In this document: positions 24,101 through 32,589 of the stretch, piece by piece
Layout of the letters: every line of letters starts with the position of its first letter
Position numbering within the stretch: the first letter of the stretch is position 1
Assembly: GCA_015066205.1 (NCBI GenBank)
Contig: SVOV01000029.1
Coordinates: 1 to 32,964, forward strand
Direction of reading: 5' to 3'
Length of the DNA: 32,964 nucleotides
Origin: Oscillospiraceae bacterium
Lineage (GTDB): Bacteria; Bacillota; Clostridia; Oscillospirales; Acutalibacteraceae
Notes under the pieces: model-generated
What the model was told of the DNA's origin: nothing
Databases searched by the model: none
Seen by the model: only the letters and a program-made list of their open reading frames with translations
Translations under genes and position numbers: made by a program

Positions 24101-27100
24101 GCCGCCGTTGGAATTGAAGCTTACGGTGTATTTAACGGGTTCCCATACAGCGTAAAGGGTAACCTTGCCGTTCTTGTCGGGGTTGATATGGTTTACGGTT
24201 GCTCCGTTTTCATAAACCTTTTCGCCGTTCTTTGTGAGTGACCAGCCTGAAAGGATATATCCCTTCATTGTGAAAACATTTCTGGGAAGAGCAACCTCGT
24301 CCTCATAGCCGTAAACCGTTGCGGGAATATTCTCTCCCTCACCGCCGTTTTTGTCGAAAGTGAGTGTGTAGGAGTTTTCGCTCCAGATGGCATAAAGAGT
24401 AACGGTGTCGCCGTCTTCCGTACAGAGGTTGTCATACTGAACATCTGTAAGAAGCTCTGTGCCGTCAGGTGTAGTTGACCAGCCGATAAATGTGTAGCCT
24501 GTCTTGTTGAAGCCGTTTTCGGGGAGGGGAGCTTCGCTGTCATAGGTTATAACAGCATCTGCCATTTCGCCTGAGCCTGTGTTGGCATCGAACTTAACTG
24601 TGAATTTGTTTGCTGTCCATATTGCATAAAGCGTAATGCTTCCGTTTATTTCGCTTGTAAGGTTGCTTACCTCTTCTTCATCGGTGTAAAGAACCTCACC
24701 GTCGGGGGATAAGGACCAGCCTGCGAAGGTGTAGCCTGTCTTTATAAAGTAGTTTGCGGGAAGATTAAATGAAGTTCCGTAAACGGCATTGAACATACCG
24801 AGTCCGCCGATACCTGTGTTGCCGTCAAGTGCAACGCTGTACTGATTAGGTATCCACGAGGAATAAACGGTGATGTTTTCACTCTTGACCTTGGTGTCAG
24901 CCGTGATCTCTTCGCCGTCAGTGGTAACCCAACCGTCAAATACATAGCCCTCACGGGTGGGTTCAGCGAGTGCACCGTAGCCGTCAGCATTGAAAGCTAC
25001 TGATTTCTGTGCATCTGTCCAGCTTATATTCTTATCGTATGTTTCAGCATCAATAAATCTTATATTACTGAAGCTTGTAGCAGTATTGCCGCTGTTTGCC
25101 ACGCCGAAGCGGACTGAAAGAAGCCTTGCGCTTTCTGTTGTGGTGAAGCGGACAACAACATGTGCATCTTCATGAACATAGCAGTCAATATGCTGAGGAG
25201 CTGTCAAGGATGATGTGCGGGGCTCTGCTCCGGGCTTATAAACAGAATATGTTACATCAGAAGCGGGATACCATGTAAGGCTTCCTTCTGTGTCATCATA
25301 GAAGAAGATGAGAACCTGTGAGCCGCCGCCCTCTGATATGTCAACATCATATTCAAGAACATATTCCTTAAAGGGCTCAATGGGGATGTTATAATTGTTT
25401 TCGCCCTTGCCCTCAGGTGCATAAACATCACCGTTGGGAGCGCCGTCAGCGGTAATTGTGATTACGCCGTTTTCACAGCTTACATATGCGTTTTCAGGAC
25501 GATTTGTACGCATACTGTCCTTATTGGAAGCCATTTCATTTACGCTGAAAAGGTTATCGTAGGAAACGGAATATTCATTTGCAGTCCACTTTGCATAGAG
25601 GATTCTTGCTGAAACTTCACTGTCGGAACCGACTGCTGTTGTAAGAGCCTTGTCTGTGTACCAGCCTGCAAAGGTGTAGCCCTCACGGGTGGGGACGGGA
25701 AGAGTGCCGTAGGTGGTGCCTGTAACTATCTTACCTGCAGGTGAATAGGCAGTCTTTTGGTTACCCTTTTCAATTTTCAGCTGAACAGTAAAGTTATCGA
25801 ATACGCTGTCGCCATCAACATTATAGTACCATCTCCAGAACTTTACACCTTCGATGTTGAGGTAGTTTTCCTCTTCATAAGTGACAGTGCTTGATTTGGT
25901 AGCTTCAAAGTCAAAATTGTATCTGTATCCTGCTGCATTTGTTACATTTACATTGTTTGCATTTACCATATCAAATACAACACAGCCGGCTTTGTTGTAT
26001 GTACCTGAAAGCTGAGTTGCACTGATGGTATAAGCTGCAGCATCGGGAGTAAAGGGAGTTGTTCCGAACTGAGTATCTGCCGAATATGTACCGTTGATAA
26101 TTACGGCTTCATTATTTGCATCCCATGTAAAATCGGAGGAAGAGGGATTTATCCAGAGGTTAACGCCGATGTCGTCGTGGTTTACATCAAAGTAAACACG
26201 AAGACCCTTGCCTGAAAGAAGAGCATCAAGAGAAGCGTTGAGCTCTGCGGCATATTCGTTATAGGATATGGGAAGATCAACATCTACATTGCCGAGTGCA
26301 CCGCAGGCATTGATATATGCTGCCTGGAATCTTCTCCAAGCAGATATGCCTGTATCGGGATCGGTGTAGTTTACATCATAGTAATATGAATTCCAGTTTT
26401 CCTTTACGCCGAGAACGCCGAAATATGAAACTGCTCTGTCAACAGCCTCACGGAGAACGGACTTGTCAACCTGCTCTACATTGAGGTTGATGCTTGCGGA
26501 AGCACCAAGATAGTCGCCGTCCTTGTCCTTTGATTCATAGTAGCTCTTGAGGGTATATGTGGCATCAGTCTGTGTTTTGTCAAGCTCCTTAAGCCATGAG
26601 CCGGCATATATGATACCCTTTGCGAGAGGTGTACTGAGATCTTTTTCATAAGCAAATTTTATGTAAATACCGTCTCTGATGCTGTTGAATTCATTGAAGT
26701 CGGTATATGTGCCTGTATTATAAACAGTTTTTCCTGTTGCGTCGCCTATATACCACTGTGAAATGGGAGCACGGTTCTGATTAGCAGCATCATTGAAATC
26801 GACATCGGTTATCATCATACCGACAGCAAGGTTGGGAATCTCGTTAAGATTATTATAACGGCTGATATCAACCTTTACAGAACCGATTTTTGTAGGTGTT
26901 ACCTGAACTGTTGAATACTGAGAGGTTAAACTGTCCTCATAATAATAATCAAATGCAACGGGATAAATACCGGGGTCTGTACTGTATGGGCTGAAAAACT
27001 CTCTTACTCTGTAGCTTCTTGAAAATTCAGCACCGGTCTGATTTGCCCAGAAATATGCAGTATCGGCATCAGTGCCTGCAAAAACAGCATTGTAACCGCC

Positions 27101-27940
27101 GTTTGCCACGGGAGCGGCACCGCTGACCTCAACTCCGCCTACATATGCCTTGTTGTCACGGCTTAAGAACGGAGAGAACGGATATTCGCCGCGGGTATTG
27201 TCAGTTGAAACAACTGCATGTGAAACAGGAATATAACGGGGATAAATAGTATGTGTCTGAGCAGGATTTGTGTCAACGGAGTGAACACCTGTTACCCATG
27301 TAATATGCTGTCCGTAAGCATTTATATCGCCCTTTGCATTATAAGCTCTTACAGCTGCGCCGTAGGGTACAACATAGGGCTTATAGATGTATGAATAATT
27401 GAAAGCAGTTTTTCTTTCGCCGAGGTCGGTGGTATAAGAAACAGCCCATTCAATATAACAGCCGTTGACATCTGCTTCCATTTCGGGGGAAACACCGCCT
27501 GTTACGGTGATAAGGTAATAGCCGCCCTTGTCCACTGCTTTATATTCGGCTGTGCCGAAATCGGCTTCATCCATATATTTGCCGAGAAGGTCAACGAACT
27601 TTATACTGACCGAAACATCGCTCATTCCCTCTTCGGAGGCAAAGTATATCTTACCCGTGCTGTCAAGATTTGCCTCGGCAACGGGTGTATTATAGATATT
27701 GTTCACATCCACTGTATTATTGACATAATACTGGAAAGGGGTCTTTACCGGTGCTGTCCAAGAGGTTACATCGGGATAAAGATAAATTATTTCGGGTACA
27801 TAAAGAGCCGTTTCTGCACCCTGAGATGAAACTGCAGCCTGAGCTTCCGCAGTGACTCCGTCAATGGGGAAGAAGCACAGTGTAGTGAACATCATAGCAG
27901 CGCATAGAATGACACTTAATGCTTTTTTGAGAGTTTTCAT
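21104..27940 (-). CDS. Large exported multidomain repeat protein (InlB-type and Cys/CxxC repeats)
   Basis: This 2278-residue protein has a signal peptide (about 1-35, ending near AEAQA), so it is exported. Residues 36-735 are beta-rich with a helical FIVAR-like stretch (about 500-580). InlB/Listeria-Bacteroides repeats begin at about 740-790, are interrupted by a CBM-like beta domain (about 795-980), and continue to about 1400, seen as G-Y-x-F-x-G-W blocks. Residues 1427-1847 hold ten repeats with a Cys, a CxxC and often a GH end, plus an eleventh degenerate one. Ig-like (Big_2) and FIVAR-like segments follow. There is no LPXTG, SLH or choline motif; the last 20 residues form an amphipathic aromatic and Lys-rich helix. 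Likely role: surface adhesion or glycan binding. Base use resembles the neighbours. Confidence 0.9.
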   Translation of the reverse strand: MKTLKKALSVILCAAMMFTTLCFFPIDGVTAEAQAAVSSQGAETALYVPEIIYLYPDVTSWTAPVKTPFQYYVNNTVDVNNIYNTPVAEANLDSTGKIYFASEEGMSDVSVSIKFVDLLGKYMDEADFGTAEYKAVDKGGYYLITVTGGVSPEMEADVNGCYIEWAVSYTTDLGERKTAFNYSYIYKPYVVPYGAAVRAYNAKGDINAYGQHITWVTGVHSVDTNPAQTHTIYPRYIPVSHAVVSTDNTRGEYPFSPFLSRDNKAYVGGVEVSGAAPVANGGYNAVFAGTDADTAYFWANQTGAEFSRSYRVREFFSPYSTDPGIYPVAFDYYYEDSLTSQYSTVQVTPTKIGSVKVDISRYNNLNEIPNLAVGMMITDVDFNDAANQNRAPISQWYIGDATGKTVYNTGTYTDFNEFNSIRDGIYIKFAYEKDLSTPLAKGIIYAGSWLKELDKTQTDATYTLKSYYESKDKDGDYLGASASINLNVEQVDKSVLREAVDRAVSYFGVLGVKENWNSYYYDVNYTDPDTGISAWRRFQAAYINACGALGNVDVDLPISYNEYAAELNASLDALLSGKGLRVYFDVNHDDIGVNLWINPSSSDFTWDANNEAVIINGTYSADTQFGTTPFTPDAAAYTISATQLSGTYNKAGCVVFDMVNANNVNVTNAAGYRYNFDFEATKSSTVTYEEENYLNIEGVKFWRWYYNVDGDSVFDNFTVQLKIEKGNQKTAYSPAGKIVTGTTYGTLPVPTREGYTFAGWYTDKALTTAVGSDSEVSARILYAKWTANEYSVSYDNLFSVNEMASNKDSMRTNRPENAYVSCENGVITITADGAPNGDVYAPEGKGENNYNIPIEPFKEYVLEYDVDISEGGGSQVLIFFYDDTEGSLTWYPASDVTYSVYKPGAEPRTSSLTAPQHIDCYVHEDAHVVVRFTTTESARLLSVRFGVANSGNTATSFSNIRFIDAETYDKNISWTDAQKSVAFNADGYGALAEPTREGYVFDGWVTTDGEEITADTKVKSENITVYSSWIPNQYSVALDGNTGIGGLGMFNAVYGTSFNLPANYFIKTGYTFAGWSLSPDGEVLYTDEEEVSNLTSEINGSITLYAIWTANKFTVKFDANTGSGEMADAVITYDSEAPLPENGFNKTGYTFIGWSTTPDGTELLTDVQYDNLCTEDGDTVTLYAIWSENSYTLTFDKNGGEGENIPATVYGYEDEVALPRNVFTMKGYILSGWSLTKNGEKVYENGATVNHINPDKNGKVTLYAVWEPVKYTVSFNSNGGNGTMADTEMTYDAYSSLADNTFTKTGYHFIGWSTAADGTVEYTDGQSVRNLAYENGKTVTLYAVWEINVYTVTFRYRNNKGVMVDTPVKVEYSKEAKIPSDFTLTPYKDATQHYVFGNWSADFSSVTSDLTVIARYYDDDVVSHDIATETKESTCTVKGFTRTYCKNCSHEIIEEAPLKDHAWNDGAVTTEPGCLTNGVKTYTCSVCGGTKGEAVSPLGHNLTVFAQKAPSCDKTGNTEHKYCDRCKLYFGTDATVTTPESERILASSVIIAKLPHTPGAEATCTTAQTCTVCGEILTKALGHTEKTEYITTEATCTSVGAYTVKVTCTVCGETVSEYATTGTIPHSYSETVIPPTCTDEGYTVFTCTVCGKTYEGDYVDALGHTEGEWRVTTAPDCDSTGIETNYCSVCGTGFKTRVAAATGHDAGEWKVTIPAECENWGTESLLCTACGETITTRGISPKGHGTTRTETTPAGCETAGREATICNDCGKELSFKVIPEAGHKPDRDKPDCENDKVCTVCGKKLEDKTGHAWDLGTVTKEPTETEEGVLTYTCKNDPSHTKTEAIPVRVVITLPDIPADGTVDFDADENGYIGNIHNIISVEDGVGYEVTVADTSVITMDSTGHMTANKDGETEITVTTADGKFTKTFTVTVRTLKTISFDIRGTITTVKAYAGEKVTAPEVASYTQGGFTFRFKSWTVDGVETDDLTVTGDITYVATYTSSCDYKNLDKLTEVFYSVIDGSYNNEDKIKIYKSEIEAAKAKIEEFSKDRDVRDISEQPAIDAAADMISGLISALYPEENGRIFIVSDNTVSLGSVTKINAYLSPLNTLIANGIWTSSDETIGFFINGKFHAVRAGTVTVTVSAGNLSASKEITVTGGTNARVIMFDSLLTNANYIVEGSLIIKETTNIFWATDAPIHFRVVTDGTFEEYRIFINNKEVTPDASGTYTIEANTGDAHVRIEGIAYEDDETGAKLSFWEMLVNFFRKIGEFFKNLFKF

Positions 27941-27961
27941 ATTGCATACTCCTTATATTTT

Positions 27962-28025
27962 ATCTTTAATAATTAAAGATAATTATAGTTATAAATATTT
28001 TATCACGCGAATAAAATATTTTCAA
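27962..28025 (-). promoter_or_regulatory. Promoter and 5' UTR hairpin of the large surface protein gene
   Basis: On the minus strand TTGAAA (28020-28025) and TAAAAT (27997-28002) are 17 bases apart. A 9-bp inverted repeat ATCTTTAAT/ATTAAAGAT at 27962-27980 lies in the leader just before the ribosome binding site, where it could stabilise or modulate the mRNA. The remaining bases 28026-28135 hold no gene. Confidence 0.7.
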
Positions 28026-28135
28026 TATAAAAATAAATAAAGCCCTCTGTCATAACTCACGAAATATGAAATGCATTTTAGTAAAAAATAACTATGACAC
28101 ATCGTGAAAAATTCGGAATTTCAAAGACAAAGCAC

Positions 28136-28171
28136 AAGGTGCACTGCCCGAGAGCAGTGCACCTTATTTTT
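28136..28171 (+). terminator. Terminator-like hairpin on the + strand, with no + gene before it
   Basis: AAGGTGCACTGC (28136-28147) and GCAGTGCACCTT (28154-28165) form a perfect 12-bp stem with a 6-base loop, followed by ATTTTTC on the + strand. The minus-strand tail is poor in T. No + strand gene precedes it, so what it would end is unclear. Confidence 0.6.
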
Positions 28172-28218
28172 CATATCAAGTCTGTAAGAGCACAGAATTT
28201 TTAAATAATTGTGCGGCA

Positions 28219-28240
28219 AAAAGACTGTTTTATGACAGTT
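28219..28240 (-). terminator. Terminator of the GAPDH gene
   Basis: On the minus strand ACTGT (28235-28239) pairs with ACAGT (28224-28228), extended by an A-T pair, followed by CTTTTTG. It begins 9 bases after the GAPDH stop. The stem is short, so efficiency is uncertain. Confidence 0.55.
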
Positions 28241-28248
28241 TGCGGAAC

Positions 28249-29286
28249 TTATGCGAGTTCTGCGAAGTACTTGATTGTTCTTACCATCTGGCTTGTGTAG
28301 CTGTTTTCGTTGTCATACCAAGCAACGACCTGAACCTCATAGAGGTCATCAGCGATCTTAGCAACCATTGTCTGAGTTGCATCGAAGAGTGAGCCGTATT
28401 TCATACCGATAACATCGGAAGAAACGATGGGATCTTCATTGTAGCCGTAGGAAGCAGAAGCAGCAGCCTTCATAGCAGCGTTGATGCCTTCCTTTGTTAC
28501 ATCTGTACCCTTAACAACAGCTGTAAGGATAGTTGTGGAGCCTGTAGCAACGGGAACTCTCTGAGCGGAGCCGATAAGCTTGCCGTTGAGCTCGGGGATA
28601 ACAAGGCCGATAGCCTTTGCAGCGCCTGTTGAGTTGGGAACGATGTTAGCAGCACCTGCTCTTGCTCTTCTCATATCGCCCTTTCTGTGAGGACCGTCGA
28701 GAATCATCTGGTCGCCTGTGTAAGCGTGAATTGTGCTCATGATACCGCTCTGGATGGGAGCATAATCGTTGAGAGCCTTAGCCATGGGAGCGAGGCAGTT
28801 TGTTGTGCAGGAAGCAGCGGAGATGATCTGATCATCAGCTGTAAGAGTTTCTTCGTTAACTGAATATACGATAGTCTTGAGGTCGTTGCCTGCGGGAGCG
28901 GAGATAACAACCTTCTTTGCACCTGCGTTGATGTGAGCCATGCTCTTATCCTTGGAGCAGTAGAAGCCTGTGCATTCAAGAACAACATCTACACCGATCT
29001 CACCCCAGGGGAGTTCAGCAGCGTTAGCCATAGCATAGATCTTGAGGGTCTTGCCGTCAACTGTGATTGTGCCTGCTTCGTCGTCAGCTTCAACTGTGTG
29101 AAGGCCTTCGCCGATTCTTCCGCAGTAGCCGCCCTGAGCTGTATCATACTTGAGAAGATTTGCAAGCATTGAGGGCTTTGTAAGGTCATTGATAGCTACT
29201 ACTTCGTAGCCTTCTGCACCGAACATCTGACGGAATGCAAGACGTCCGATTCTGCCGAAACCGTTAATTGCAACTTTAACTGACAT
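28249..29286 (-). CDS. gap: Glyceraldehyde-3-phosphate dehydrogenase, type I
   Basis: This 345-residue cytoplasmic enzyme of glycolysis oxidises glyceraldehyde 3-phosphate with NAD+ and phosphate to 1,3-bisphosphoglycerate. It shows the Rossmann start [12 protein letters not shown], Asp34 in INDL (NAD preference), the active-site SCTTNC with Cys160, and His187 in [10 protein letters not shown]. The WYDNENSY segment near the C-terminus is typical. The length is normal. It stands alone: pgk, tpiA and pgm are not adjacent as they often are. A promoter and a TGGAGGAAA site precede it. Base composition and codon use suggest high expression. Confidence 0.97.
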   Translation of the reverse strand: MSVKVAINGFGRIGRLAFRQMFGAEGYEVVAINDLTKPSMLANLLKYDTAQGGYCGRIGEGLHTVEADDEAGTITVDGKTLKIYAMANAAELPWGEIGVDVVLECTGFYCSKDKSMAHINAGAKKVVISAPAGNDLKTIVYSVNEETLTADDQIISAASCTTNCLAPMAKALNDYAPIQSGIMSTIHAYTGDQMILDGPHRKGDMRRARAGAANIVPNSTGAAKAIGLVIPELNGKLIGSAQRVPVATGSTTILTAVVKGTDVTKEGINAAMKAAASASYGYNEDPIVSSDVIGMKYGSLFDATQTMVAKIADDLYEVQVVAWYDNENSYTSQMVRTIKYFAELA

Positions 29287-29339
29287 AATTAATTTCCTCC
29301 ATTTTCAGAAACTTTTTGTTCCTTAATTTACCATTCTAT

Positions 29340-29402
29340 ATTATAACCGAAAATTCAGATTTTTCAAGCACTTTGTTAAAATTTTCACCCACTTTTAAAA
29401 GT
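29340..29402 (-). promoter_or_regulatory. Promoter of gap with possible upstream operators
   Basis: On the minus strand TTGAAA (29362-29367) and TATAAT (29340-29345) are 16 bases apart. Upstream are a degenerate Rex-like sequence, TTGTTAA-N4-TTCACCC on the + strand (29373-29390), and a perfect 12-bp palindrome ACTTTTAAAAGT at 29391-29402. Rex is the NADH-sensing repressor that controls gap in some Clostridia; here the second half-site is weak. Confidence 0.6.
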
Positions 29403-29458
29403 TTGGGCAAGTGCTATAAAATCCGCTGAAAAACTCAAAATAATTACTGCAAATTACA

Positions 29459-30424
29459 CTACATACGGGGGTTGTTTACCACATTGACGGGGTGTCCCTC
29501 GCAGAATGCCTTTACATTTTCCTCAAGTATTTTCATAAGTCTTACTCTTGTGTCATAGGAAGCCCAGGCTATATGGGGAGTTATATAAATATTCTTCGTA
29601 TGGAAAAGGGGATTTTCGGGGACGGGAGGCTCAACGGAAAGAACATCCACGCCGGCACCTCCGAGCTTACCCGAATCGAGAGCCTCTTTTACAGCCTCCT
29701 CGTCAAGCTCACCGCCTCTTGATGTATTTACAAGGAAGGCACCGTCCTTCATTTTTGAAATGAACTCACGGTTGACCATTTTTTCAGTTTCGGGAGTGAG
29801 GGGACAGTGTACGGAAACAATGTCGGAGTGTGCGAGAAGACGGTCTCTGTCAACAAAATTTATGTCTTCTCCCGCATATTTTTCGGGGTGGGCGGTATGC
29901 ACGAGCACATTCATTTCAAAGCCCTTTGCAATTTCGGCAACTCTTCTTCCTATCTTGCCGTAGCCGATTATTCCTATCGTCTTTTCATAAAGCTCCTTGA
30001 GAGGGGCCAGCTGATAGCAGAAATCGGGGTAGCTTGCCCATTCTCCCGATAAAACCGAATCGGAATGAAGAGCTATCCTGTTATAGAATTCAAGAATAAA
30101 TGCAAAGGTCTGCTGAGCTACTGCAGAGGCGGAATAAGAGGGGATGTTCACCACCGCAATGCCCATTTCGTCACAGGCATCGCAGTCAATAATGTTATAG
30201 CCCGTTGCAAGGAGAGCTATCATTTTAAGGCGGGGGAGCTTTTCCACCGTGGCACGGCTCATGGGAGTCTTGTTGAGTATAACTATATCCGCATCCTTTG
30301 CTCTTTCACAGATCTCGGGCACGGGGGAGCGGTCATATACCGTAAGACTGCCGTATTTTTCAAGGAAATCCCAGCTGAGGTCACCGGGATTTGCCGTAAC
30401 GCTGTCAAGAATAACAATATTCAT
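29459..30424 (-). CDS. D-2-hydroxyacid dehydrogenase
   Basis: This 321-residue enzyme reduces a 2-keto acid with NADH, probably hydroxypyruvate or glyoxylate (glycerate dehydrogenase type), or pyruvate. The Rossmann motif is GIIGYGKIGRRVAE with Gly154, Gly156 and Gly159; the catalytic residues are Arg236 in TSRGG, Glu265 in VEPP and His284 in PHIAWAS. The segment ATGYNIIDCDACDEMGI is close to the glycerate dehydrogenase/HprA group. ATG 30424 follows ATAAGGAG. It is divergent from the TVP38 gene and separate from gap. The exact substrate is uncertain. Confidence 0.9.
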   Translation of the reverse strand: MNIVILDSVTANPGDLSWDFLEKYGSLTVYDRSPVPEICERAKDADIVILNKTPMSRATVEKLPRLKMIALLATGYNIIDCDACDEMGIAVVNIPSYSASAVAQQTFAFILEFYNRIALHSDSVLSGEWASYPDFCYQLAPLKELYEKTIGIIGYGKIGRRVAEIAKGFEMNVLVHTAHPEKYAGEDINFVDRDRLLAHSDIVSVHCPLTPETEKMVNREFISKMKDGAFLVNTSRGGELDEEAVKEALDSGKLGGAGVDVLSVEPPVPENPLFHTKNIYITPHIAWASYDTRVRLMKILEENVKAFCEGHPVNVVNNPRM

Positions 30425-30498
30425 TTTCTGTTCTCCTTATTTTGTTTTTTCCGCACTATTCTAACATAAAAAACAAATATCTGCAATATATTAATATA

Positions 30499-30527
30499 TT
30501 GACCGAAAGAGATATTTGTAGTATACT
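30499..30527 (+). promoter_or_regulatory. Promoter of the TVP38-galactokinase pair
   Basis: TTGACC (30499-30504) and TATACT (30522-30527) are 17 bases apart. Transcription would start near 30534, directly at the first codons of the TVP38 gene. Confidence 0.7.
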
Positions 30528-30532
30528 GAAAA

Positions 30533-31312
30533 ATGGTGATTTATGTGACAAAGAGGGTAAAAAAACACAAAACCATATCAAGAATACTTCTGGTTTCCTC
30601 CGTCGTATCCTTTATTGTGGCGGCGGTGCTCATCGTTATTCTCTGTCTTCTTCAGATAGACTCAATAAGAGAGAAATACGATGAATACCTTTATGTTCTT
30701 CAGGATTTTGAAATGAGAGTGGCCGCTCTTCATAACAAGGGACTTATATTTATAGTAATATTCCTGCTGTTTCTTTTAAGAAGCCTTTCAATGATGTATC
30801 CCTATCCTATGGTTTTTATCATAACGGCTATGGTCTTCCCGCCGTATCAGTCATTTTTCATAAACCTTGCGGGAATGGCATTTACCTTTGCATTCAGATA
30901 TTACACGGGCTATGAAATGGGCGAGGGGACAATAAATATTGCGCTGAAAAAATATCCTGCGGTGCTTGAGGCTATGGATGAGCACGGCAAGGGCAACCCC
31001 ATAATTCTTCTGGCACTGCGTATGGTGCCGTCGCTTCCCATCAATACCATAAGCCATTTCTACGGCTCACTGGAATATTCCTTCCCGAGATATATGCTGA
31101 TCTCCGTCGGAGCATATGTCCCGAAGCTCATTTCCTATTCATTCATAGGAAACAATGTCTATGACCCGTTCTCGGCTGATTTCTTTGTGCCGATGATAGT
31201 GCTCTTCATATTTACGGGAATCTGTCTTCTCGTGCTCAGATCCTTCCTCGGGATATCACGGAAGATAATTATAAAAAAAGATGTAAAAAACGAACCGAAA
31301 GGAACTGAATAA
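30533..31312 (+). CDS. TVP38/TMEM64 family (VTT domain) membrane protein
   Basis: This protein of up to 259 residues has about six hydrophobic segments, the first at about 17-41. The segment MAFTFAFRYYTGYEMGEG (about 118-135), the LALRMVPSLPINTISHFYG block (about 160-178), and the following helix SVGAYVPKLISYSFIG fit the VTT (DedA-related) family, which helps move lipids or keep membrane homeostasis. The start is uncertain: ATG 30533 falls at the predicted transcription start, and GTG 30545 with GGTGAT before it is an alternative. The C-terminus is Lys-rich and cytoplasmic. The galactokinase gene begins two bases after its stop, so the two are co-transcribed although their roles look unrelated. 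Confidence 0.85.
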   Translation: MVIYVTKRVKKHKTISRILLVSSVVSFIVAAVLIVILCLLQIDSIREKYDEYLYVLQDFEMRVAALHNKGLIFIVIFLLFLLRSLSMMYPYPMVFIITAMVFPPYQSFFINLAGMAFTFAFRYYTGYEMGEGTINIALKKYPAVLEAMDEHGKGNPIILLALRMVPSLPINTISHFYGSLEYSFPRYMLISVGAYVPKLISYSFIGNNVYDPFSADFFVPMIVLFIFTGICLLVLRSFLGISRKIIIKKDVKNEPKGTE

Positions 31313-31314
31313 TT

Positions 31315-32589
31315 ATGGCAAACCTCAATACAGTAAGAAATGAAATAACCTCGGGCAATTTTGATGAAAGACTTGAGCGCCTTTACGGCAGTGACACCGA
31401 AAAGGCAAGAGCAAGATTTCTTCACATCACCCATCTTTTTGAAGAAAAATTCGGCGACAGAGATGGTATCCGCTTTTTCTCCGCTCCCGGAAGAACAGAG
31501 GTCTGCGGAAACCATACCGACCACAACCACGGGCAGGTGCTTGCCGCCGCTATAAACCTTGATGCAGTTGCCTGTGCAGTAAAGACAGACGACCACTTTA
31601 TCCGTGTGTATTCCGAAAACTATCCCGGCGATATTATCGACATAAACATTCTTGAGCCTCAGATGAAAGAGGTTGAAAAGAGTGCATCCCTCGTCAGAGG
31701 TGTTGCCGCAAGATTCAAGGAATTAGGCTATAACATAGGCGGTATCGACTGCGTTACCGTGAATAATGTTCTCAAGGGCTCGGGTATGTCCTCCTCCGCA
31801 TCCTTTGAGGTGCTTGTGGGCACAATGCTCAGCTATCTTTATAATGACGGCAAGGTATCTCCCGTTGAAATTGCAAAAATAGCACAGTATGCGGAGAATA
31901 AATTCTTCGGAAAGCCCTGCGGACTTATGGACCAGATGGCTTGCTCCGTCGGCTCCTTTGTTCAGATAGATTTCAAGGATCCCGAAACTCCCGTGATAAC
32001 TCCCGTTGAATTTGATTTTAAGTCCTGCGGTCACGCTCTTTGCATCGTTGATACCCGTGCCGACCACGCCGACCTTACAGACGATTACGCCGCCATAAGA
32101 CGCGAAATGGAAGCCGTTGCAGGCTATTTCGGAAAGAACTGTCTTCGTGAAATTACCGAGGATGATGTCCTTTCAAATATTGCGGGTATCAAGGAAAAGC
32201 TCGGCGAAAGACCTCTTCTCAGAGCAATTCATTTCTTTGAGGATAACAAGAGAGTTGAAAAGGAAGCCGAGGCTCTTAAAAACGGCGATTTCGATACCTT
32301 TAAGGCTCTTACAATAGCTTCGGGCTATTCCTCATATATGTATAATCAGAATGTATTCTCCTCCGCTTCTCCTCTCTCCCAGCCCGTATCTCTTGCGCTT
32401 TCCGTAAGTGAGCTTATTCTCAAGGGCAAGGGTGCATGGCGAGTTCACGGCGGCGGCTTTGCAGGTACAATTCAGGCATTCGTTCCCGAGTGTCTTTTAA
32501 ATGAATATAAGGACAGTATGGAGGCTATCTTCGGCGAAGGATCTTGTTATATCCTCGCCATCAGACCCTTCGGCGGAACAGAAGTATAA
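31315..32589 (+). CDS. galK: Galactokinase-family GHMP kinase
   Basis: This 424-residue cytoplasmic enzyme likely phosphorylates galactose at C1 with ATP, the first step of the Leloir pathway. It shows the substrate-binding signature GRTEVCGNHTDHNHGQVLAA (59-78), the GHMP loop VLKGSGMSSSASF, GKPCGLMDQMA with the catalytic Asp, and HGGGFAGTIQAF near the C-terminus. The usual GEHTDY reads GNHTDH, as in other clostridial galactokinases, from memory. The length is about 30 residues over E. coli GalK, mostly at the N-terminus. A weak AAAGGAA lies upstream, inside the preceding gene. galT and galE are not in the window, so other hexoses cannot be ruled out. Confidence 0.88.
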   Translation: MANLNTVRNEITSGNFDERLERLYGSDTEKARARFLHITHLFEEKFGDRDGIRFFSAPGRTEVCGNHTDHNHGQVLAAAINLDAVACAVKTDDHFIRVYSENYPGDIIDINILEPQMKEVEKSASLVRGVAARFKELGYNIGGIDCVTVNNVLKGSGMSSSASFEVLVGTMLSYLYNDGKVSPVEIAKIAQYAENKFFGKPCGLMDQMACSVGSFVQIDFKDPETPVITPVEFDFKSCGHALCIVDTRADHADLTDDYAAIRREMEAVAGYFGKNCLREITEDDVLSNIAGIKEKLGERPLLRAIHFFEDNKRVEKEAEALKNGDFDTFKALTIASGYSSYMYNQNVFSSASPLSQPVSLALSVSELILKGKGAWRVHGGGFAGTIQAFVPECLLNEYKDSMEAIFGEGSCYILAIRPFGGTEV

